Assembly (NCBI GenBank): GCA_018296165.2
Contig: JACKQL020000002.1
Span: forward strand, 372,001-436,000
From: Termitomyces sp. T153
Lineage: Eukaryota > Basidiomycota > Agaricomycetes > Agaricales > Lyophyllaceae
Reading direction: 5' to 3'
DNA length: 64,000 nucleotides
Made by a program: the position numbers and the translations under genes. The notes below the pieces were generated by a model. The model was not told the origin of the DNA. It worked only from the letters and a program-made list of their open reading frames with translations, and did not search any database. Below are positions 56,037 to 64,000 of the stretch, one piece after another. Each line of letters opens with the position of its first letter. Position 1 is the stretch's first letter.

Positions 56037-56671
56037 GATAGTGTACTTGATATGTAAACCAAGAACTCAAATGTCGCGTGCATATTCCACACGTGATTGA
56101 TGAGGGATTTCGAAGTCGCGACAGACCTAGACTTCTGTGAGCGGCGGGTTTTCTCATGACTTGGTTACAACTTACTGCTGATTACTCTCAAGGCATATCA
56201 CATAGCAAAGAGCAATGCGATAAAACTGTTAATCATTTCAACACCGTAGACCCTGCCAGGCTGCGATTCAAATTGCAGAGAATTTGAATTCAACACGGTC
56301 ATCCTTTCCTGCTAGCGCTGTGTTGGTTGTCATGAGGGTTATGGATCCCACGTCATCGGAAACCCAATAATTTTCTCACGTTATGTGATTAGCACTCCAT
56401 ATATACCGGGAGTTCATTTGAATATTTGGATTTTTACTTCTTCAGTAGATCGTAAGTTAAGAATACGAAGAAATTGGCGTCACCAAAGCACTGATAAATG
56501 AGTATTGTGCATGTAACAGCGAAGTGTGAACATCCATTCCTTTTTTCGGAAGTGGTCGATGATCGGCCGCGGCTATCTTTTGATCTTTTGTTTTGTGTTT
56601 TGAATCCGTTCCACCACCATTATTCCTATCTTCTTGTATATTATACCCCCGTCCTCTTCTCTCGTCTGAAA
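56037..56671. promoter_or_regulatory. Divergent promoter region of the reductase and thioesterase genes
   Basis: 635 bp between two divergent start codons. CATATATACC near 56397 is a TATA-like box on the thioesterase side. The bases just before ATG 56672 are pyrimidine-rich. In-frame ATG 56498 exists upstream of 56672, but its product has no targeting features or similarity that I recognise, so I treat that part as leader. Confidence 0.4.
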
Positions 56672-57703
56672 ATGTCCGCGTTACTCTTCAGACGTATATA
56701 TGGGGTTACTTTCAAACCAGGGACGCGCAAATTACTTTCCACGGCTGCCCCTCCAAGAACATGGAGACCATTCCTCACAGCGTCTGCAATTGCGGGTTTC
56801 TCGGCCGCGGCGTATACAATTGGTTCCATATACCCTCCTTCTGCGTTGACGATACTTTTTCCGAGAACGGCACCTGGACCACCTGACCCCGCTACGCCCG
56901 AGTCCAAGGTCTATACGGAGTCGCTAGAGCAGACATTGCAGACATTGCCTCTTCTAGAACAATTGCGGAAACAGGAGGATGCTGACGATTGGTACGAGTC
57001 TAGACCGTATCTTAACTACCCAGAAGAGAGGCGCGTAAACAGTTTGACGGGTGGGGCACTCAAAGGACCGGGAAAGTTGGCTTTGTATCCCTTGGTGCGT
57101 TCGAAGAAGGACGAGACTGAAAGTGTTATTTTTGTTCATGTTGGGAGAGGGTTATGCGGCCATGACGGAATTATTCACGGGGGTCTACTTGCGACGTTGT
57201 TGGATGAGACGCTAGCTAGAACTGTGAGTCTGTCCTTGATTCATAGTATGAGTTGCCTTCCGAGTATGACCTATAGGCTATTGCGAATTTACCAGAGAAA
57301 GTTGGCGTCACCGCGTTGCTCACCTTAAACTACCGTGCTCCCACCCGTGCAGACCAAGTAGGTCTAGTATGATTTGATATTATATTGCTCTTGTTCCTGA
57401 CTCAGACTTCCCAGTTCATCGTCATCCGAACCTTCCTTCAGGAGGCTAAAGGACGCAAAGCAACTGTCACAGGACGTGTCGAAGCCCTTGATGGAACTCT
57501 CCTTGTTGAAGCTTCGTACGTTGCCACAAATCCATTCAACTAGCCTCATGAGCCTCAATGTAACAACCAGGGCGACATTTGTTCAGCCACGATATGCCAA
57601 GCTTCTCAACACTGAGGCGCTGAAAAAGGCCATGGGAGAGCCACCGCACTCGCATACCCCTATACACCTTGCTGATGGAGAAAAAATCCGGCCTCCTAAG
57701 TGA
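56672..57703 (+). CDS. Mitochondrial hotdog-fold thioesterase-like protein, 3 introns
   Basis: Exons 56672-57223, 57277-57357, 57415-57515 and 57571-57703 give 867 nt and 288 aa. The N-terminus is basic and hydroxyl-rich (MSALLFRRIYGVTFKPGTRK), fitting a mitochondrial presequence; a hydrophobic segment follows (ASAIAGFSAAAYTIGSIYPP), so it may be membrane-anchored. The hotdog core GHDGIIHGGLLATLLDETLAR carries the HGG helix start typical of PaaI/THEM4-type acyl-CoA thioesterases; AIANLPEKVGVTALLTLNYR, GRKATVTGRVEALDGTLLVEA and TFVQPRYAKLLN complete it. Exon 3 could also start at 57406, adding Thr-Ser-Gln in frame. Introns are 48-57 nt. Probable role: hydrolysis of fatty acyl-CoA; the actual substrate is unknown. 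Confidence 0.75.
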
Positions 57704-59039
57704 ATTGAGATGATTTGGTGCCTCGCTGTTCTAAAAATTTACCCTCCGACGGCGCATCATGAGTTCCTGACGGCCGCAGCTTGACGCGCCCTGACATTCA
57801 ATATGTTCTAAACATTTGGAGACCTTGACGGAAATAGTCCTTTGTAACTGACATCAATCTAGACACTAAATAATACGGCTGGAGCTGACTAGAGTACATT
57901 ATACCAATAGAGCATTGTGTATTTTCGAGAGGTTGAGATTGTTCAAGCTGTGCAAAGCTGTTCATCGCTCGTCGGTCAGACCTGACGCTTAAACTTCATT
58001 CCAAAAATTATCTCTCCATGACAAGGTAATTAATCACATTCGCCAAGGCCACATTCGTCAAGTCGTTTCAACTATGTAGCAGAAAAATGAAGCGTTGGAA
58101 AATGAAGTAACATACAACCGATCGCAACTGTCACATTTGCCAAGTCGTTTCGACTAGCATTGAGGCAGAAAAAATGAAGTTACTATCGATCGCGACAATT
58201 GGACTGGAAAATGGAGTTACATACTACCGATCGCCACTGGGAAAGTGTACCCATCTATGCTTACTCCGACGCGAAAGGAGACATTTTCTCAACCAAGATC
58301 AATCAAGTTTCAACAATCCCACGATAACCACATGCCAGTGTGTTTTGTCGAGGGGCTCCCATCCATGACACACGGCATTTTGGGTACGTCAAGATTTCAG
58401 ACGATTGCCCCCCCACATTTTGGAACCCGAATATCTGTTCAGAAGCGGACGTTGGAGGTCACCGATGTTGGATATTAGCGCTGTTCGTACAGCTCTCCTT
58501 CGTCCGACGACAAGAGCCGACGAGGGGGTGCTTTTCCGTTGACGCATCCGAAGACCGATCAACCGCAACTTTGAACCCCATTGATGACACGCTGGTTGGA
58601 GACATCTGCCATATTTTAGATCACATCACCTTTCAACCATTAGGAACAAGCCTGCTCCGTTTTCCATAGCAAACCGCTTGTCGTGGAGAATGTTTCAAAT
58701 GTAAGAACTCGAGCTATCCTTATATGCTATTTTGATATATTGGCAATAAGATGGCAATTTGACTTGTGTCCTATTGAATCGCCTACTTCTTGTGTATGTC
58801 ACCCACACGTCCGCGCACCAGGGCCATAGTTGATGTGTTGCAGAGTTAGGTTACGGTACATATCCCGCAGGTACCGGGTTACTGATGCTAAGTTTGCTCT
58901 GCGTCCCTAACACTCGGAAGTCAGTCTGCGATCAATCGCACTTGCGAAGCCTGTTAAAGAAAAGCGCTATCTGACTCTCGAGCATCCACAATTTAATTTC
59001 TTCTCCATCCTGTCGTTTGTTCTCTCTACCGACATCACC
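57704..59039. other. Intergenic region with an imperfect tandem duplication
   Basis: No convincing gene in 1.3 kb. From about 58058 to 58236 a block of roughly 85-95 bp occurs twice in imperfect form (AAGTCGTTTC...GCAGAAAAA...TACCGATCGCNACTG), with several CGATCG motifs. Short frames at 58174-58669 show no features of a protein. Just before 59040 there is a pyrimidine-rich leader (TTCTTCTCCATCCTGTCG) typical of fungal core promoters. Confidence 0.45.
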
Positions 59040-60471
59040 ATGCAAAGCTGTTGTGCATCGTCGTCCCACTCTTCAGGACAGCCGCTTGACGCCGATAATA
59101 CCTCTAGTCTAGACTATCTCTCCAAACTAGGCAAATTTCTGGGCTTGCGGACGACCTCTACAGCAAATGCCGTACAACAGCAGTCATTGGAGTCCTTAAA
59201 TTCTACACCTGCCCTTCCCTCGAGTAATCACTTGACAAACCTTATCACTTCCATACATTTCTTTTGTCTGGATGGAGTGAAGAGTGAGGCCCCGAAAAGT
59301 GACAGAATTGTTTGCCTTGATTGTCTGCAGGATCGGTCTTTGAATCATTCTATTTCTGCTCCTACTATATGTCCCCATTCACCCTCTGAGGCATCAATGA
59401 GGTGCCTATCACCGAGTAAGTCTCATCCTTACCTTCTTTCTTCCCTGTTCAAAATGTCATTCACTAGCTTCTCACGATGTCAAGTCTTGCCCATCAAAGA
59501 TTTTCCCGGGAATCCATAGTGTGCCAACAATCTTGGATGAGAAAGCAGGCCCTCTTGTTAAAATTGACCATAGGTCAAATTCCACGCGACGTCGGATTTG
59601 GAATTTACTCAAAGGAGACAAGTGTCTGCAGTCCTCTCACCTCCACGTCCGCAGTACATCAGCTCCTATCAGAAGGTCGACCCCATCACCATTGGAAGCC
59701 ACCTTTGTACCCGCCCCTCCATTATGGACAATCTTTCCCGCCGACACTCAGGACTTGCAACTCGTCCCCATAATTTCTCATGGAAATGATATATCAGACG
59801 ATATTGACCTTCTACCCAATCCAAAGCTCTCTCGCCGAAAGAGTATATACAAGCTCGCTCGTACATTGGGTGTCTCTCCGTATGATTTCGAGCCTCGTGA
59901 CAGTCCCTATGTGGCGAGTTCTTCGATGTCAGATACTGCTGGGTCATGGAAAACGAGCCCTCCGCTCAACCATGACACTACATTTGCTGGGTTGCCATCG
60001 GTCCTGCGACCTTCATCTTGCACTCAACCGAGATCACGGTCGAGGATATCCCTATCAATAATGGACACCGATAACCTCCGCTTGAATCTCGCGGACGATC
60101 TTCATGATGTATGGGATGAGATCCGTTCAGAATCCCGCGCAAGCATCTACTCGTCCTATTCCCCCATCTCACCTATTATATTCAATCCTCCCACACCCAC
60201 CACACAACCGTTTCGGACACTTCCATTGACTACAAATACGAGCCTGGAAGAATCATCACTTACATCTTCATCGAGATCCAAAATTGGGCGGCTGGGACCA
60301 AGTGCTCAGGCCACCGAGACAACTCCAGATCCCTGGTCCATAAAGATAGCTGAGGATGTTTCCGAAGCACGAGACTTTGTTGTTGCCCACCCGGAATATA
60401 TGAACGAGTACAAAAGTTGGTCTGGTCAGTGGAATCAGGACAATATGCACTCAAAGTGCCTCGAACTCTGA
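59040..60471 (+). CDS. Serine-rich protein of unknown function (459 aa), 1 intron
   Basis: Exon 1 59040-59415 and exon 2 59468-60471, joined by a 52-nt phase-1 intron (GTAAGT...CACTAG). ATG 59040 follows a pyrimidine-rich leader. The protein is rich in Ser, Pro and Thr and mostly looks disordered. Recognisable patches are LDYLSKLGKFLGL near the N-terminus, the basic RRRIWNLLKGDKCL, SRRKSIYKLARTLGVSPYDF, LADDLHDVWDEIRSESRAS and a C-terminal EARDFVVAHPEYMNEYKSW. No catalytic motif, signal peptide or membrane segment is seen. I know no named family for it. Codon use and CpG content match the neighbouring host genes. Confidence 0.6.
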
Positions 60472-61002
60472 AGTGGTCCACAGTGTACTCTATGGGTGTC
60501 TATGGGCTCAATCCGGGAAGATCGCTGTCAAAGTATCCCCCAAAGATATTCAATATTTTTCGATGATCAAGTTACAATTTTCATATTCTTTTCCACACTG
60601 TCCATCAGCCATGAACATGAATGAGTCAGTATTCCACTCTCACAACTTTTTTCATACTTTACCGGGGTCATTGACTTAATTTTACTTTAAGCCACACACT
60701 CACATATTAATCTAACTTACGCTAATTGTACCTTGATTCTGTACATATGCATTCATTTGACACTGATTGTATGTAATCAGATTAGGAATATGATGGTCGA
60801 TGGTTTGTTTGTCCACAGTTAAGTGACTATTCTCCAACATCACCAATCGTCTCCGTGTTATTGTATCCCTTAGCGAATGGGTTGTGGGGGTTTGAGCTCC
60901 TGTAAAGTTGGTCTGTTTGACAATAGATGGGATCCGTGTCAGTTTTGACCGAAGCCACCGGAAACATCCTGTCGTCCTCCAGAGTTGCCACTCTTCGCTT
61001 CC
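60472..61002. other. Intergenic spacer
   Basis: 531 bp of AT-rich sequence downstream of the serine-rich gene. No coding frame, RNA gene or repeat of note seen. Confidence 0.4.
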
Positions 61003-61585
61003 CTATGTCGATGAGTACTCTGAAGCAGTGCCACTACTAGTCACTGGTTCCGATTGACCTTCAGCAGTGGGAGTAGTAGAATCTGGCTGACTCTCGGAAG
61101 GATGAAGCTCTGATGACTGGATCTGGCTTCTATCCCCGGACATTGATGCAGCTTTCACCCCAGCATCACCAGCTTCTTTGTCTTGTTCGCAAGATGGGAT
61201 ATTCGTATTAAGCAACGCTTTTTGACTTCTGTATTTCCTTTGCCCAGGCACGGCATTTAAATTGGCTGCGGCTTCATCGCAGTGGTGATGAGGACTGGTG
61301 TCTGGCTTTTCCTGGCTGGGGACATTTATTGAGAATGATACTCAGAAGTGATTATTGAGATACTTTCTACCTTCCAGATGTTACTCCTTCAGTGGCTAAA
61401 TTGATATCGTTGCCTTTTCTGTGTGAGGGCCCGCGCTGGAAAATCCCACTGCCAAGCCTCTCACCACAGCCATGCCCTGCTCCTTCTCCAGCTTCCCCTT
61501 TCAAACTTGAGATAGTACTAGAAGTAATCACTATCTGCCAGCATTTTGCACTAAAGAAGCATCTGATCCTGACAAAGTGAGGCAT
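61003..61585 (-). CDS. Possible small host gene, serine/threonine-rich (175 aa), 1 intron
   Basis: Exon 1 61371-61585 and exon 2 61003-61315, joined by a possible 55-nt intron (GTAGAA...CCCCAG); the join keeps the frame (TSG-SQEKPDTSPHHH). The C-terminal part is low complexity (HPSESQPDSTTPTAEGQSE). No domain recognised. The start ATG at 61583-61585 lies exactly where repeat DNA begins, so the true 5' end may have been cut off. It could also be chance. Confidence 0.3.
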
Positions 61586-61635
61586 TATTCTGTGTAATTA
61601 CCATGACACTAATGCATCACTAATGCATCAGGAAC

Positions 61636-61731
61636 AGAAAAAAAATGCCTCACTATAGGATTGAACCAACAACTTCCAGAGAGAATACACACATACCATA
61701 AAGAACAACATAACCAATAAACCACAGGTTA
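61636..61731 (-). repeat. tRNA-derived SINE head or tRNA pseudogene
   Basis: On the minus strand an A box, TGGTTTATTGG (61714-61724), is followed 46 bases later by a B box, GGTTCAATCC (61658-61667). A run of eight T (61638-61645) comes after it, as for an RNA polymerase III terminator. The acceptor arms do not pair well, so a working tRNA is unlikely. Confidence 0.45.
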
Positions 61732-61739
61732 GCATTATG

Positions 61740-62240
61740 GATATGTGTAGTGTTGAGGGAGCTGTCTATGGCTTGCACTGGTTAGCCAATCATAGTTCAG
61801 TTAGGTTTTATGTTAGGTGGTTAGAGTTTGTTAGGGTTAGCTTATGTTGGTTAAGGCTTCAGACAGGGACATCTATTAAAGGGGAGCTTGCTCCCCTTAG
61901 ATGATACACTCCATCTCAACTTATTTCCTATGACTATCTGGTCTAATGGTCATTGATGTTATTTGTTGTAGATTTCTATGCACAATGATCTTAGTTCAAT
62001 CTCCATGTAATGTATTTTTCATTCATTCCTAATGCATCAGTGATGTATTAATGTCATGCATTACTTTCATGCAGTACTCAATTTAAGTTATAGAGGATAA
62101 TGCATTACATTTCTACTGTAATTACACAAAATGATGCATTAAAATGACAGGGTTGGCTGAAAGAAGTTGACAGATAGTGGAAGCTATTGACCCTGTGAAG
62201 CAAACATGTGACTTCAAACAAAAAAACAAGGCCAAGGCTA
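61740..62240. other. Repeat-rich flank with ATGCAT motifs
   Basis: No gene. CpG-poor. Contains a strong hairpin AAGGGGAGC/GCTCCCCTT near 61878 and many ATGCAT-containing words (near 61612, 62033, 62098, 62134) that make inverted pairs with those just left of the SINE head. Probably decayed transposon. Confidence 0.4.
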
Positions 62241-62314
62241 CAGTGGCTTAAAAAACTGTCCCAATGTTTTATACTTTTTGAAAGATGACATTGGCATGAA
62301 GGATTGGGAGTATT

Positions 62315-62517
62315 CACTGCTGGCACTCAATTGTGTTTCCTTGGGAAAAAATCAAAAGGAAACCTGTTATGCCATTTCCTCTGTGGCAATTTCTGATGGA
62401 AAAAGTCTTTGAACAAAGGAAATTTGCCTTTTTCTATAGTAAAAAGCTAGCAAAGAAACAGATGACAGGTTTCTTTGACTCTTTTTCCATTAGAAACATT
62501 TTCTGGCCCCAGCAGTG
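62315..62517. mobile_element. 203-bp MITE nested in the left Tc1 terminal repeat
   Basis: Begins CACTGCTGG and ends CCAGCAGTG. Comparison with the uninterrupted right terminal repeat near 63755 shows the insertion point directly. ATT lies on both sides and may be the target duplication. No coding capacity. Confidence 0.65.
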
Positions 62518-62669
62518 ATTTGAAATTCTGGTTAAATCATGTAAAATACTATGGCATCATGGCTACAAATTGCATTTTAGTTTATGTAATTTAAATCAAA
62601 ACTCATGGAGTAATGGCCATTTTGAAACATTCACTCATTGGGACAGTTTTTTGAGCATCTCTAATTTTG

Positions 62670-63495
62670 GTATTTAGTACTTTGTATGTCCTTCATTTGC
62701 CTTGATAACTACTTGAATCCTTCTAGGCATGCATTCTATCAATCTTTGGCATACCTCTGCTGGTATCCATCCCATTCCTCTGCAACCCTCTCCTATAATT
62801 TGTGCACACCATAAGGAGGTGTTCAATACTGCCTAAGCTGCTCCTTGAGGTACTCCCAAAGGTGTTCAATAGAGTTAAGATCAGGGGATTGGGCTGTCCA
62901 TCAGAAGATATCAAAGTTGTTGTCTTCAAACCACTTGTTAGCCCTCTTGGAATTGTGTTTGGAGTCATTGTCTTGTTGAAAGTAGCAGGCACCCTCTTCC
63001 ATCTCCAACTTTTCAAACCTGTCCTTTGCTCTGTCATCCAAAATTTCACAGTACTGCTCTGCATTCATGATCCCCACCACCTCTACCAGCTTTCCTACCC
63101 CATTTCAATACAAATAGCTCCATACTATGAGATTATTCTCTCCTTCATGTTTCACAGTAGGTGTAGTGGTTTGGTTTGAAATGCCACACATACTGCTTCC
63201 CATCCAACCCAATTATGTTAATCTTGTAAATGATGTTGTTAATAATATTGATGGCCTGAACAGCTGTATCAAGTCTTCCAATTGAGATTTGTCAAACAAT
63301 AGCCTGTTTATCATGTGGAGTAAGCTTAGCTGGACAGCCTCCAGGATGGTTTTCCTTGTCTACCTCCAGCTCTCTACCAATCCTATCAATAGTAGACTTC
63401 CCTAGACTGGTTTGAGCTTCAATCTAATACAGAGAATACCCTTGAGCAAGAAGAGAAGCAATAGTAGAGCATTGTGCAAGAGAAGTAGCTTTCAT
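62670..63495 (-). pseudogene. Tc1/mariner transposase, broken
   Basis: Minus strand from ATG 63493-63495: MKATSLAQCSTIASLLAQGY, a helix-turn-helix region with STIDRIGRELEVDKENHPGG, then AKLTPHDKQAIV. The catalytic part keeps QDNDSKHNSKRANKWFED (second Asp) and SPDLNSIEHLWEYLK (Glu-type third position) and ends with PRRIQVVIKANEGHTKY. Several in-frame stops, CpG-poor. Confidence 0.82.
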
Positions 63496-63832
63496 GATGG
63501 TGGTTGAAGGTCAAGATGTGGTTCAACTTGAACCACTCCCAAGTATAACCAAATATGGTCACATGACTCCATTGATATTCTCATATGCAACTTACTCTTA
63601 TTTCTGACTATAAACCTGCAAAGTTGAAGATGCTCAAAAAACTGTCCTAGTGAGTGAATATTTTACAACTCCATCAGCTTTGATTTAAATTACATAAACT
63701 AAAATGCAATTTGTAGCCATGATGCCATAGTATTTTACATGATTTAACCAGGATTTTCAATACTTCCAATCCTTGATGCCAATGTCATCTTTCAAAAAGT
63801 ATAAAACATTGCAGCAGTTTTTTGAGCCACTG

Positions 63833-64000
63833 TACATATCTCACCATCTATGGCCCATTGTATTGTGTGTTTGTGATTTTTCTGACTTAGATTGCCCTTC
63901 TACCCATGTAGTTTTACACCTCCTACCTGTTTTTTTATAAACTCAAATATCATCAATGAAATTCATGGTGTCATGACTAAATCTGTGATCACACAAAGAC
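63833..64000. other. Unassigned right end
   Basis: 168 bp right of the Tc1 element, CpG-poor and AT-rich, no feature recognised. Probably further repeat. Confidence 0.3.

Larger units (their letters stand above)
62241..63832 (-). mobile_element. Tc1/mariner DNA transposon, decayed, with long terminal inverted repeats
   Basis: Starts CAGTGGCTTAAAAAACTG and ends in its complement with ...CAGTTTTTTGAGCCACTG at 63832. TA at 62239-62240 and 63833-63834 is the target duplication. The inverted repeats are about 210 bp (right 63620-63832); the left one is interrupted by a 203-bp MITE. Confidence 0.88.

Noticed and set aside
56498..56671. Upstream in-frame ATG of the thioesterase-like gene
   Set aside because: The extra 58 residues lack a targeting pattern and would bury the mitochondrial presequence that starts at 56672.
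58174..58669. Three overlapping short frames right of the thioesterase gene
   Set aside because: No start context, introns or domain signs; they lie in and beside a duplicated non-coding block.

Overview
The window comes from a filamentous basidiomycete, most likely an agaricomycete. The evidence is compact genes with many 47-76 nt GT-AG introns, a MAU2/Scc4 gene of agaricomycete type, Ty3/gypsy and Ty1/copia families of fungal type, and a degraded fungal mitochondrial small-subunit rRNA. I cannot name the species. About 80% of the window is a nested transposon landscape; the right end is ordinary gene-bearing chromosome.

Region 1 (1-10,248). A young, CpG-rich Ty3/gypsy element enters from the left (5' LTR outside). 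It carries gag, a pol with two tandem retropepsin domains and a chromodomain behind an in-frame TGA, and a spliced gene on the opposite strand between pol and the 3' LTR. The 3' LTR ends at 9173, and a solo LTR of the same family follows with the 5-bp target duplication ATATC. Region 2 (about 9,174-13,984) is mitochondrial DNA in the nucleus: a plasmid-type RNA polymerase fragment that reads through TGA as Trp, and an almost full-length rns pseudogene.

Region 3 (13,985-37,983) is a stack of CpG-depleted gypsy copies, mostly in minus orientation. Element A spans about 15,910-26,339 and element F 27,389-37,983. Both keep the antisense gene, with its intron in the same place. Younger solo LTRs with intact target duplications sit in them (TAAGC, GGTAA, GGAAT). 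Region 4 (37,984-50,736) is an old copia fragment split by a chromodomain gypsy element (40,162-50,534, duplication GTTAG). That element is itself split by a solo gypsy LTR and by a nearly complete copia element (44,670-49,730, duplication TGGAC).

Region 5 (51,421-61,585) holds host genes: MAU2/Scc4 cohesin loader (+), an NAD(P)-dependent reductase of the dihydroflavonol-reductase type (-), a mitochondrial hotdog thioesterase-like gene (+), a serine-rich protein of unknown function (+) and a doubtful small gene (-). Region 6 (about 61,586-64,000) has a tRNA-like SINE head and a decayed Tc1/mariner element with a small MITE nested in its left terminal repeat.

The most notable points are the conserved antisense, intron-containing gene for a Zn2Cys6-like/coiled-coil protein in the gypsy family; signs that this family primes reverse transcription on its own 5' end; a sharp boundary of CpG loss inside one element near 44,560; a copia primer-binding site that matches the initiator-tRNA anticodon arm and contains the gag start codon; and a 9-nt micro-exon in the reductase gene.
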